The notes beneath the pieces are model-generated. The model saw only the letters and a list, made by a program, of their open reading frames with translations, made no database searches and was not told the origin of the DNA. 64,000 nt of DNA from Pseudidiomarina tainanensis (GTDB taxonomy: Bacteria; Pseudomonadota; Gammaproteobacteria; Enterobacterales; Alteromonadaceae), in the NCBI RefSeq assembly GCF_004214835.1, contig NZ_PIQJ01000002.1:264266-328265 (forward strand), written 5' to 3'. A program made the translations under genes and the position numbers. Positions 23,817 through 32,608 of this stretch are shown piece after piece; position 1 is the first letter of the stretch, and every line of letters starts with the position of its first letter.

Positions 23817-26079
23817 AAAGTTATGGTGGATACTGATTGCCATTTTGGCAATTACCTTTGGTGTCCTCGGTTATTTCGGTAAAGAAGTTTACCGTGTCGC
23901 TCCGCCTATTCCGGATCAAGTGGTGACCGAATCGGGTCAAGTACTGATGACGGAAGAGACGATCCTTGATGGTCAAACTGCTTGGCAGTCGGTCGGTGGT
24001 ATGCAATTGGGCTCAATTTGGGGTCATGGCGCCTATCAAGCACCGGACTGGACAGCTGACTGGTTGCACCGCGAATTGTTAGCCTGGTTAGAAATATCTG
24101 CGCAAAACCAATATGGTCAAAGCTATGAAAGCTTAACTGCGGCACAACAGAACGCGCTGCAGTTTGAGTTGAAACAAACCTATCGTAACCCACAATACAA
24201 TGCGGCAACCGATACGCTGACCGTTGATGCGGTGCGAGCTGAAGCCATTGCACAAACCGCTGAATACTACAGCCGTTTGTTCAGCGATGACTTGTCACTG
24301 CGTAGTACCCGTGAAAGCTATGCCATGAAAGAAAACACATTACCAAGCGCAGAGCGTCGCGAAGTAATGACTCAGTTTTTCTTCTGGACTGCGTGGGCAG
24401 CGGCAACCGAGCGTCCTGATAGTGACGTCACTTATACCAACAACTGGCCACATGAGCCGTTAATTGATAACAAACCAAGTGCAGAAAATATCATTTGGTC
24501 TTTGGTTTCAATTATCTTATTGATCGCCGGTGTTGGTGGCTTGATTTGGGCTTGGGCGTTCTTGCGTGACCATGACGAAGAAGAGCCTGAAGCACCGAAA
24601 AAAGATCCAATTAGCTTGGTTAACTTAACACCGTCACAAAAAGCACTGGGTAAATACCTGTTCTTGGTCATGGCGCTGTTTATTGTGCAAATTTTCCTCG
24701 GTGGTTTCACCGCCCACTATACCGTTGAAGGCCAAGAGTTCTATGGCATCAACGTATCGCAGTGGTTCCCATACTCACTGGTACGTACCTGGCACATTCA
24801 GGCCGCACTATTCTGGATTGCAACTGGCTTTTTGGCTGCAGGATTGTTCCTTGCTCCGATTATCAACGGTGGCAAAGATCCGAAATACCAAAAACTCGGT
24901 GTCGATATCTTGTTCTGGGCATTGGTTGTGGTTGTCGCCGGTTCATTCATCGGTAACTACTTAGCTATCGCGCAAATCATGCCTGAAAACCTTAACTTCT
25001 GGTTGGGTCACCAAGGCTATGAGTACGTCGACTTAGGCCGTCTCTGGCAGATTGGTAAGTTCACCGGTATCGTGTTCTGGTTAGGTTTAATGTTGCGTGG
25101 TGTTGTCGGCGCCTTCAAACAGCCTGGTGACAAAAACTTACTGGCGCTATTAACTGCTTCAGTGGTTGCGATTGGCTTGTTCTACGGCGCTGGTTTCTTC
25201 TACGGCGAGCGTACTCACATTTCAATCATGGAATACTGGCGCTGGTGGATTGTTCACCTGTGGGTAGAAGGCTTCTTCGAAGTATTTGCAACCGCAGCGT
25301 TAGCATTCATCTTCCATAGCATGGGCTTAGTGTCACGTCGTATGGCTACTGCCGCTTCATTGGCTTCAGCATCATTGTTCATGTTAGGTGGCGTACCAGG
25401 TACTTTCCACCACTTGTACTTCTCAGGTACAACAACTCCAATTATGGCGGTCGGCGCGACGTTCTCAGCGCTTGAAGTTGTACCATTGGTTGTACTTGGT
25501 TACGAAGCTTGGGAAAACTGGAGCTTACAGAAACGTGCTGATTGGATGCAACGCATTAAGTGGCCTCTGATGTGCTTCGTTGCGGTTGCGTTCTGGAACT
25601 TCTTGGGTGCTGGCGTATTGGGCTTCATGATTAACCCACCGATTGCGCTGTATTACATCCAAGGCTTGAACACTACGCCAACTCACGCTCACGCAGCATT
25701 GTTTGGGGTGTACGGTTTCTTAGCAATTGGCTTCGTACTACTTATCTTGCGCTACATTCGTCCGAACTTCGCATTCAACGATAAGATCATGAAAACCGCC
25801 TTCTGGTGGATGAACATTGGTCTGTGCATGATGCTGTTCACTAGTTTGTTGCCTATTGGCTTCATCCAGTTCTTTGCATCGGCATCTGAAGGCTTGTGGT
25901 ACGCACGTAGCGAAGAATTCATGCAACAGCCATTGCTTGAGAGCTTACGTTGGATTCGTACTGTCGGTGACGTGGTGTTTATCATCGGTGGTCTTGCAGT
26001 GGCTTATCAGGTTGTTATTGGCCTGTTCGGCAAACAGCAAGAAGCTGAAGAGGACGCAAAACCGGTCACTGTGAAGTAA
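23803..26079 (+). CDS. norB: Quinol-dependent nitric oxide reductase (qNOR, single subunit)
   Basis: A 758-residue inner-membrane enzyme that reduces 2 NO to N2O with quinol electrons. The long N-terminal part (DGQTAWQSVGGMQLGSIWGHG) is the fused NorC-like domain of qNOR without a heme c motif. The catalytic core has about 12 helices with the metal ligands: RTWHIQAALFW for a heme His, HLWVEGFFEVF for the FeB His and Glu, GTFHHLYFSGT for the FeB His pair, and THAHAALFGVYG for heme ligands. GGAGG precedes the ATG. Sometimes called norZ. Under NorR/sigma-54 control. Confidence 0.95.
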   Translation: MAGYKKLWWILIAILAITFGVLGYFGKEVYRVAPPIPDQVVTESGQVLMTEETILDGQTAWQSVGGMQLGSIWGHGAYQAPDWTADWLHRELLAWLEISAQNQYGQSYESLTAAQQNALQFELKQTYRNPQYNAATDTLTVDAVRAEAIAQTAEYYSRLFSDDLSLRSTRESYAMKENTLPSAERREVMTQFFFWTAWAAATERPDSDVTYTNNWPHEPLIDNKPSAENIIWSLVSIILLIAGVGGLIWAWAFLRDHDEEEPEAPKKDPISLVNLTPSQKALGKYLFLVMALFIVQIFLGGFTAHYTVEGQEFYGINVSQWFPYSLVRTWHIQAALFWIATGFLAAGLFLAPIINGGKDPKYQKLGVDILFWALVVVVAGSFIGNYLAIAQIMPENLNFWLGHQGYEYVDLGRLWQIGKFTGIVFWLGLMLRGVVGAFKQPGDKNLLALLTASVVAIGLFYGAGFFYGERTHISIMEYWRWWIVHLWVEGFFEVFATAALAFIFHSMGLVSRRMATAASLASASLFMLGGVPGTFHHLYFSGTTTPIMAVGATFSALEVVPLVVLGYEAWENWSLQKRADWMQRIKWPLMCFVAVAFWNFLGAGVLGFMINPPIALYYIQGLNTTPTHAHAALFGVYGFLAIGFVLLILRYIRPNFAFNDKIMKTAFWWMNIGLCMMLFTSLLPIGFIQFFASASEGLWYARSEEFMQQPLLESLRWIRTVGDVVFIIGGLAVAYQVVIGLFGKQQEAEEDAKPVTVK

Positions 26080-26096
26080 CAACTTGTGTTGTTGTC

Positions 26097-26113
26097 CGTG
26101 GTAATTCCACGGT
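26097..26113 (+). terminator. Short hairpin after norB
   Basis: CCGTGG-TAATT-CCACGG forms a 6-bp perfect stem 17 bases after the norB stop. It lies just before the stronger terminator at 26120 and may stabilise the 3' end. Confidence 0.4.
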
Positions 26114-26119
26114 GATGTT

Positions 26120-26155
26120 AGCCCGAGGCCTCCCAACCGTCTCGGGCTTTTTTTT
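26120..26155 (+). terminator. Rho-independent terminator of norB
   Basis: AGCCCGAG, a 14-base loop, CTCGGGCT and then a run of T residues make a classic intrinsic terminator for norB. Confidence 0.9.
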
Positions 26156-26162
26156 GCCTGCT

Positions 26163-26807
26163 CTAATCGACAGCCTTCGGCGACAAAATATAACCACGCT
26201 CAGTGACATTGGCATCGCCGCCTAGTGTAAATCCTGGTAGCAATGGCAATATTTCAATCGCATAACTCGCCTTATAGCTTGCCATTATTTCGTCGGTAGA
26301 AACCGCAAACGGCGGGCCCTTCCAATAACCATCGGGATATTCAACCATCACTAACAGGCCTTTTGCTGTAGCGGGCAAAATCTCTTGCAGATGGGCCGCG
26401 TACTTAGCGCGCATGGTTGGTGGCAAGGCGACCATAGCGGCACGATCGTACCATGCCGATATCGCATGCAAATGAGCTTCGGTTAGCTCGAAAAAATCAC
26501 CTTGATAAATGCACAAGCCCTCCGCCCGATAAGCAACCAAAGGGCCTTCTTTTTCGGCTTGGTAGGGTATGTTGTGCTCCGCAAAAAACTCTTTGATCGC
26601 CATCTCACTGAGCTCAATACCAATCACCCGATAACCTTGCTCAAGTAACCAGTGCATATCCAGCGACTTCCCGCACAACGGGAGAAATACCGTCGTGCCA
26701 GGCGTTGCCACTTGGTGGATGTTTGCCGTTAACAATGGATGTACATCGTGTCGGTGAAAGCCGATTTCGCGCTTCTGCCACCGCTCATGCCAAAACTCAT
26801 GTTCCAT
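26163..26807 (-). CDS. tpm: Thiopurine S-methyltransferase
   Basis: A 214-residue SAM-dependent methyltransferase of the bacterial TPMT family, whose members methylate thiopurines and also selenium and tellurium oxyanions. The typical start EFWHERWQKREIGFH leads to the SAM site VFLPLCGKSLDMHWLLEQGY, then GIELSEMAIKEFF. WYDRAAMVALPP and VEYPDGYWKGPPFAV complete the family pattern. ATG at 26807 follows GGAG by 6 bases. A TTG two codons earlier is less likely. It is divergent from the narX-like gene. Confidence 0.93.
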   Translation of the reverse strand: MEHEFWHERWQKREIGFHRHDVHPLLTANIHQVATPGTTVFLPLCGKSLDMHWLLEQGYRVIGIELSEMAIKEFFAEHNIPYQAEKEGPLVAYRAEGLCIYQGDFFELTEAHLHAISAWYDRAAMVALPPTMRAKYAAHLQEILPATAKGLLVMVEYPDGYWKGPPFAVSTDEIMASYKASYAIEILPLLPGFTLGGDANVTERGYILSPKAVD

Positions 26808-26888
26808 GCCCAACTCCGTATTCGCACATTAGTAGGTTTGGCGTTAAACTATACAGTCGCAAGTGCAAACCGCAACAACGCAGGTGTT

Positions 26889-28694
26889 ATGAATAAGTTC
26901 TCTATTGTTACTCGAATTGGTATTGCTTTGAGCGCCATGGTGGGTTTAACCATCTTAACGCTATTAGCCTCGTATTGGCTGTCTGAAAAAGCCGACCATG
27001 ATGCGCTAGCGATTAACGTTGCCGGTTCGTTGCGTTACCAAGCCTATCAGTACAGCTGGCATATTATGCACTCGCCCGAAAAAGCGGAAGCAGTGGCGCA
27101 AGCTTTGAGCGAAAGCTGGAATCATAATGTATTTAATCGCTTCCAACATGAGCAAAGTGCTCTAACGGACTTATATCGCGCCACGCAGGAAAGCTGGCAA
27201 AACTTTCAACAGCGCGTTGACAGCGGCGAGATACCAGCGAATCGACTTATGACTGAAATTGAGCCGCAAATTGATCAAATCAATGCGTTTGTGACGGCTA
27301 TTCAGCAAGATGCCGAAACCCGAATTCGTTCGATTCGCTCTATTCAAGTACTGAGCTTATTCGCCAGTATTGGTCTGGCCTTTGTGATTTTCTATTGGTT
27401 ACGCACGCGGGTGCGCTACCCACTTGAGGTATTAACGCAGGCAGCGCGGCGTATTGGTCAAGGTGATTTCACCGCGCGAGTGAAGCATCCGATGAAAGAC
27501 GAGCTCGGTGTGCTCGCTGGTACCTTAAATAAAATGAATGAAGCCATTGGCTTTATGTATGGCAATCTTGAAAAACGCGTCGACGAACAAACCAAAGCCA
27601 TTCAAAAATCAAACATACGTCTACAGTTTTTATATGACACCGCGCGCATGATTATTGAGCATTCACCTGGCTATCACGATTTTACGGAGATTGTGAACGG
27701 CTTGAAGCGCGCATCCGAAGTGGATGATATTGAGCTCTGTTTGATTACCGAAGCGGGTAATAAGCCATACTTACAAGTTCAACCGATTGGCGCATCGTTT
27801 GACCCTTGTGAGGGCGTGGATTGTAGCCAATGCGTGAATGCTGGTGCCGGCGTTTCAATCCAAGATAATCAACGGATTTATCGCTTTGCTATTGAACGCG
27901 AAGATCACAGCTATGGCGTATTAGTTGCCCGTTGTCCGCTGTCGGAACAACTCAATGATTGGCAGCAACAGTTGATTCAGTCTGTTGCCGACCAACTTGC
28001 CGTCGCCTTAAGCTTGAAGCAAGAAGAAGAGCAAGTGCGCCGTTTAGCGCTCATTCAAGAGCGCACCGTGATTGCGCGCGAGCTACATGACTCGTTGGCG
28101 CAAGCTTTGTCCTATTTGAAAATTCAGGTCACGCGACTAAACAAAGCCATTGAGAAAGACAACCGCGAAGTGATTGAAGATGTCGCTGAAGAGTTGAAAG
28201 AGGGCTTAAATGCGGCATATCGTCAGTTACGCGAGTTATTAACAACGTTCCGTTTGAAAGTCGACGGTGCTGGTTTACTGCATGCGTTGCAAACCACCAT
28301 GAAGCAGTTTGGCGAACAGTCGGATATTGCCTTCCGCTTAGACTACCAGTTAGAGAACACCCCGCTCGTGCCCCACGAGGAAATTCATCTGCTGCAGATT
28401 ATTCGTGAAGCCTGTCAAAATACCATTCACCATAGTCAGGGTTCAGATGTGGTGGTGCGGTTATCGCAAGATAATCAGGAAAAAATTCACTTGAGTATTG
28501 AAGATAATGGCATTGGTATCCCAGAAAACGCAGAAAAACTGAACCACTACGGCCTAGCGATTATGCAGGAACGGAGTCGTCACTTAGGTGGAAAAATCTC
28601 AATTCAGCGGCGCGAGGTCGGTGGTACTGGTGTGTATTTTGAATTTACCCCGCAATATATTTTAGAGCGGCAAAGCGAGCCATATCCGGCATAA
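26889..28694 (+). CDS. narX: NarX-type nitrate/nitrite sensor histidine kinase
   Basis: A 601-residue membrane kinase. The periplasmic domain is set between two membrane helices. It opens with INVAGSLRYQAYQY, which resembles the nitrate-binding P-box of NarX/NarQ. A HAMP linker follows, then a GAF-like module with the Cys cluster PCEGVDCSQC seen in NarX. The HisKA_3 H-box ARELHDSLAQALSYLKIQ and an HATPase_c domain (EDNGIGIP, GLAIMQERS) complete it. ATG at 26889 follows AGGTG. It should phosphorylate the NarL-type protein encoded at 30231. Confidence 0.9.
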   Translation: MNKFSIVTRIGIALSAMVGLTILTLLASYWLSEKADHDALAINVAGSLRYQAYQYSWHIMHSPEKAEAVAQALSESWNHNVFNRFQHEQSALTDLYRATQESWQNFQQRVDSGEIPANRLMTEIEPQIDQINAFVTAIQQDAETRIRSIRSIQVLSLFASIGLAFVIFYWLRTRVRYPLEVLTQAARRIGQGDFTARVKHPMKDELGVLAGTLNKMNEAIGFMYGNLEKRVDEQTKAIQKSNIRLQFLYDTARMIIEHSPGYHDFTEIVNGLKRASEVDDIELCLITEAGNKPYLQVQPIGASFDPCEGVDCSQCVNAGAGVSIQDNQRIYRFAIEREDHSYGVLVARCPLSEQLNDWQQQLIQSVADQLAVALSLKQEEEQVRRLALIQERTVIARELHDSLAQALSYLKIQVTRLNKAIEKDNREVIEDVAEELKEGLNAAYRQLRELLTTFRLKVDGAGLLHALQTTMKQFGEQSDIAFRLDYQLENTPLVPHEEIHLLQIIREACQNTIHHSQGSDVVVRLSQDNQEKIHLSIEDNGIGIPENAEKLNHYGLAIMQERSRHLGGKISIQRREVGGTGVYFEFTPQYILERQSEPYPA

Positions 28695-28696
28695 GT

Positions 28697-30007
28697 TTAC
28701 GGATTGTAAAACTCACTGTTGTTGCGCAAATACATGATGCTAACGAGCACTGCACACAACAGATAGAAAGCCGCGAACACAAACAACGCAATAGCTGGGG
28801 TGGCGTGAGTACTGTTGATGTACCAAAGCGCTGGAATATATGCGGCTCCTGCGGTTGCCACCGCCGTGAGCCAACGCAATGCCAGTGGCAATTGCTCTAG
28901 CGGCAAGACCACACTCACACTACGAAAAATTGCGCTACTGGCTGCGCCGGTCGCAATAAAAATTATCAAAAATACAAGTAAGTAACCGAGAAACCACTGC
29001 TCTGGCATCGCGCTTTGGCTGGCTTGGTAGGTTATCGCGCCAGCGACAATACAACTTACCGCCAGCACCAGCGCACACCAGAGCGTGACCTTGGCACCAC
29101 CAAACAAATCAGCTAGCCAGCCGCCAAAGGGTCGCGCCAATACACCAAGCAGTGGGCCTATCCAGGCATAAGTTAAAGCACTCGGAGCATAAGTGGCACT
29201 GAAGGTTTGCAAGCTCAACGGAAAGGTAATGGTGAAACCAATAAACGAACCAAATGCCATGACATAAAACAATGTCATCAACCAAGTATGTTTGTTGCGT
29301 AAAATAGCCCGGTAATGCGTTCGATTCGTCAGCGTACCAAGTGGCGGCGCTTGTTCTACCAATGAATGTCGTGCAACCTGCCAAGTAATAGTGGCGAGTG
29401 CAATGGCAGCAATAATCAACCAGCCGATATTCGCTAAATAAAGCGGCGCACCTGGCGCAATAACGCCTACGATGTCGCCGCTTCCGTGCGCTGTAAACCA
29501 AGGTGACGCCCCAAATAAATTGAGACTCGAAAGAAACGGTAACGCCGCTTGTGCAATGACGATTCCGACACCGGCGATACCGGCATTGACGGCAAGTGTC
29601 CAACCAAGACCCGTTTGGTCAATTTTGTCATTGCGGGTAAAAGCAATGAACTGCGCGCCGCCAAAACCGCAGGCGGCAGCCAGCCATTGCAACGCGGTAT
29701 ATGAAATTGGTGGATGCATAAGCAACCAAATCATGGCGATGGCGGGCAGCAATAAGGCGGCGGTGCTCAAGTAAATGAAGCGCGCTTGCATGGCTCGCTC
29801 GCCCAGCCAGAAGAAGACAAAATGGCAAACTGTTGCGCTGAGCCCAGAAATTGCCAGCAAACGATAAAGTTGTGCAAAATCAAATCCAGCATCAACCGTA
29901 AATAGCTGTACCACGAGCACACTGAGACTCATCCACAACGTCATGCCAACAATCAAATTGATTGCTGTTGGCTTGTCGATTGTCGATGATGTGCGCACTG
30001 TATTCAC
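28697..30007 (-). CDS. narK: NarK-like nitrate/nitrite transporter (MFS)
   Basis: A 436-residue, 12-helix major facilitator of the nitrate/nitrite porter group. It retains the outline of the nitrate signatures, with ACGFGGAQFIAF in helix 4-5 and WTLAVNAGIAGVGIVIAQ in helix 5. The second signature, IATGAASSAIFRSV, is looser than the usual NarK form. Its job would be nitrate uptake or nitrite export during nitrate respiration, but no nitrate reductase lies in the window. A NarL-like TACCTCT heptamer is found upstream. It is convergent with narX, 2 bases apart. Confidence 0.82.
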   Translation of the reverse strand: MNTVRTSSTIDKPTAINLIVGMTLWMSLSVLVVQLFTVDAGFDFAQLYRLLAISGLSATVCHFVFFWLGERAMQARFIYLSTAALLLPAIAMIWLLMHPPISYTALQWLAAACGFGGAQFIAFTRNDKIDQTGLGWTLAVNAGIAGVGIVIAQAALPFLSSLNLFGASPWFTAHGSGDIVGVIAPGAPLYLANIGWLIIAAIALATITWQVARHSLVEQAPPLGTLTNRTHYRAILRNKHTWLMTLFYVMAFGSFIGFTITFPLSLQTFSATYAPSALTYAWIGPLLGVLARPFGGWLADLFGGAKVTLWCALVLAVSCIVAGAITYQASQSAMPEQWFLGYLLVFLIIFIATGAASSAIFRSVSVVLPLEQLPLALRWLTAVATAGAAYIPALWYINSTHATPAIALFVFAAFYLLCAVLVSIMYLRNNSEFYNP

Positions 30008-30112
30008 GGGTAGCTCCTAGTATTTTTCATGCTATGAACTATGCGTGATGCAACGCAATACAACAATTCAGCGAGAGTGATAAGTGGGCAACGCAGAAGA
30101 GGCAACTGAAAC

Positions 30113-30128
30113 TACCTCTAAGGGGATA
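30113..30128. promoter_or_regulatory. Weak NarL-like 7-2-7 site between narK and narL
   Basis: TACCTCTAAGGGGATA has a full TACYYMT heptamer and a poorer inverted half (5 of 7). It lies between divergent narK and narL, about 105 bases from each start codon. Support is modest. Confidence 0.3.
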
Positions 30129-30230
30129 GTTTGCGCTAATCTGTACTTTGTGGCACAACATTGTGTAACAATACGTGCTTTAGAATACTGACCAAACGCA
30201 ATAAAAAGTGACACAAACAAGGAGCTTGTC

Positions 30231-30875
30231 ATGTCTGACACCCCCGCTAGCATCATGCTTGTGGATGATCATCCACTGCTGCGCAAGGGCTTGAAACAAC
30301 TCATTTCACTTGAAGATGGCCTTGAGGTTGTGGCTGAGTGTAGCAACGGCGCAGACGCGTTGGTAAAAGCCGAAGAGTTAGACCCTGATTTGATTATCCT
30401 GGATTTAAATATGCAGGGTATGGATGGCTTGGAAACGCTTAAGCGCATGCGTGATAACGGCGTGACCTCGCGCATTGTTATGCTCACCGTTTCAGATGCA
30501 GATGAAGATGTTGTCACGGCCATTACCAACGGTGCCGATGGTTATCTCTTGAAAGACATGGATCCAGAGCTCCTGCTCGATCAAATCCAACGCGCCATTG
30601 AAGGCAAAATGGTGCTGAGTGAAGCGATTACTGAGGTACTTGCCACGGCATTGCGCCGTCCATCTGCGCCAACCGCCAGTAAACTGGACGGGTTGACCAA
30701 CCGTGAACGCGAAATTCTTGAGTTAATCGCTAAGGGCATGAGTAACAAAGTGATTGCCCGAGAACTCGATATTTCTGATGGCACTGTGAAAGTACACGTG
30801 AAGCATTTATTGAAAAAATTAGGCTTACGCTCGCGTGTTGAAGCAGCGGTGTGGATGGTGAACCAAGACCAGTAA
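30231..30875 (+). CDS. narL: NarL-family response regulator
   Basis: A 214-residue two-component regulator. The receiver has VDDHPLLRKG near the N terminus and the phospho-acceptor Asp in LIILDLNMQGMDG near residue 60, with Lys in YLLKDMD. The C-terminal LuxR-type DNA-binding domain is LTNREREILELIAKGMSNKVIARELDISDGTVKVHVKHLL. With narX and narK adjacent, it is the expected nitrate/nitrite regulator and the probable binder of the TACCCCT-like heptamers. GGAG precedes the ATG. Confidence 0.9.
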   Translation: MSDTPASIMLVDDHPLLRKGLKQLISLEDGLEVVAECSNGADALVKAEELDPDLIILDLNMQGMDGLETLKRMRDNGVTSRIVMLTVSDADEDVVTAITNGADGYLLKDMDPELLLDQIQRAIEGKMVLSEAITEVLATALRRPSAPTASKLDGLTNREREILELIAKGMSNKVIARELDISDGTVKVHVKHLLKKLGLRSRVEAAVWMVNQDQ

Positions 30876-30908
30876 GCTTATTGATACACATCAAAACTTT
30901 GCCGCATG

Positions 30909-30940
30909 AATCAGCCCACACTTGTGGGCTGATTTTGTTT
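30909..30940 (+). terminator. Rho-independent terminator after narL
   Basis: AATCAGCCCAC, loop ACTT, GTGGGCTGATT, followed by TTGTTT. The perfect 11-bp stem lies 33 bases after the narL stop. Confidence 0.85.
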
Positions 30941-30953
30941 GGGAGGTTTGGTG

Positions 30954-32543
30954 ATGCAACTAGGTAAGCTACTAACGCAGTCCTTGCGCGAATGCGGCGT
31001 GAACGAACTGTTTGGCATTCCTGGGGATTTTATTCTGCCATTGCTGCAGCAATTACAGGACCAACCCGACGCCCTGCCGTTTTATTATTTAACGCATGAG
31101 CCAGCTGCAGTCTACGCTGCCGATGCTGCTGCGCGTTGTGCTAATCGACCGGCCGCCATCGCTCTAACCTACGGTGCCGGTGCACTGAATGGTGTCAATG
31201 CCGTGGCACAAGCCTACGAAGAATATGTACCGCTGATCATTATCGCCGGCTACCCGAGTGCCAAAGAAATTGCCTCAGGTTTACAAATTCATCACCAAGC
31301 GAAAACCATCGATTCACAGCGCACCGTATTTAGTGAAATAACCTGCGCGCAAGTTCGTCTCGACAATCCAGCGACGGTGGCAGAGCAGCTGCAACATGTC
31401 ATCCACCAGTGCCAACAACAATCGCGCCCAGTACTTATTGAAGTGCCACGTGATGCGGTCGATTTTAAAATTGCGCCAGTGAAAGTGAACGCTCACCCCA
31501 CCCCAAAAGTGATTGATGAAATTGGCTATCAGCAGTTAGTCCGCGCGCTAAGTACGGCGCGACGTCCAGTCATTTTGAGCGGTGTGAACGTGCGTCGTAG
31601 TGGTGCGCAGTTGGCCTTAGAAAGACTGGCAGAGCAGTTCAATATTCCGCTGGTGACCACGTTGTTGGGGCGCGCCAGCGTGGATCCAGAACATAGTTGC
31701 TATGGGGGTGTGTTTTGCGGTGCCAGTAATACCCGTGCGCACCAACTGCTCGATGATGCTGATTTGATACTTGCAATGGGCGTGATATATACCGACAGTA
31801 ATTTTAGCGCGCATCAGCGACTCATTCGTTCACAGCACTTTTACCGAGTTAACTTCCCAGAGCAGCCCTTGAAGTTATTTTGCACACGTCTTGCAAGTGA
31901 GCCACTACCCTTATTTGAGCACCGCGATTTAACCCCAATCAAGCAGCCGGAACCAGACCACTTTGGTGCGGATACCGTCGTTCGTGAAATTCATCAGCAA
32001 CTGAGCCGCCAGCGAGCAATTGTCCCCATTATCAGTGATGTCGGTGATTGCTTGTTTGCCTCGTTACAAGCCTCGCCATCCAAGTTTTTGGCACCCGCTT
32101 ATTATGCGTCGATGGGTTACGCGATTCCGGCGGCTCTTGGGGTGTATGTTACCAGCCAGCGTCGACCGGTGGTGTTGGTTGGTGATGGCGCTTTCTTAAT
32201 GACGGGATTGGAGCTTGCGCATAGTTTACGTTATGGCTGCCGCCCAATTGTCGTGCTATTTAACAATCACAAGTGGGACATGATTGCTACGTTTGCACCA
32301 ACCCTGAAAGCCACGGCGTTGCAACATTGGCAATTTCCGCAACTGGCGGAATCCATGGGGATTCACAGCTTACGCGCACACGACCAGCAAAGTTTTGCGG
32401 CCGCCTTTGCACAGGCTTGGGCTGACCCTGATCGAGCGCATTTAATTGATGTGTGGTTGCCGGAAAATAGTCGTACTGCGCGCCTGCAGCAATTTGCGCA
32501 AACCTTGACGACGATCAACAAAACCGGTGCTAGCGAGGTATAA
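30954..32543 (+). CDS. ThDP-dependent 2-oxo acid decarboxylase (indolepyruvate/phenylpyruvate type)
   Basis: A 529-residue thiamine-diphosphate enzyme of the pyruvate/indolepyruvate decarboxylase family. The catalytic Glu lies in THEPAAVYAADA near residue 50. The ThDP/Mg motif is GDGAFLMTGLE followed by FNNHKWDM, close to the usual GDG-N-NN pattern. The likely reaction is decarboxylation of an aromatic or branched 2-oxo acid to the aldehyde. The substrate cannot be set by eye. GGGAGG upstream supports ATG at 30954 over a start 5 codons earlier. Confidence 0.82.
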   Translation: MQLGKLLTQSLRECGVNELFGIPGDFILPLLQQLQDQPDALPFYYLTHEPAAVYAADAAARCANRPAAIALTYGAGALNGVNAVAQAYEEYVPLIIIAGYPSAKEIASGLQIHHQAKTIDSQRTVFSEITCAQVRLDNPATVAEQLQHVIHQCQQQSRPVLIEVPRDAVDFKIAPVKVNAHPTPKVIDEIGYQQLVRALSTARRPVILSGVNVRRSGAQLALERLAEQFNIPLVTTLLGRASVDPEHSCYGGVFCGASNTRAHQLLDDADLILAMGVIYTDSNFSAHQRLIRSQHFYRVNFPEQPLKLFCTRLASEPLPLFEHRDLTPIKQPEPDHFGADTVVREIHQQLSRQRAIVPIISDVGDCLFASLQASPSKFLAPAYYASMGYAIPAALGVYVTSQRRPVVLVGDGAFLMTGLELAHSLRYGCRPIVVLFNNHKWDMIATFAPTLKATALQHWQFPQLAESMGIHSLRAHDQQSFAAAFAQAWADPDRAHLIDVWLPENSRTARLQQFAQTLTTINKTGASEV

Positions 32544-32608
32544 ACTACCCAGCCAAAATTTTAACGTCCGTTTCGACCACAACCGACTGCAGTTTACACA
32601 AGGGTGTT

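Noticed and set aside
26163..26807. tpm as part of the NorR regulon
   Set aside because: No GGT-N7-ACC triplet or sigma-54 element was seen in its short upstream region.
30149..30164. Sigma-54 promoter for narL (TGGCACAACATTGTG)
   Set aside because: TGGCAC is present but the spacing is 4 bases and the second element reads TTGT, unlike the exact sites before norB and ric. No NorR-type sites lie upstream.
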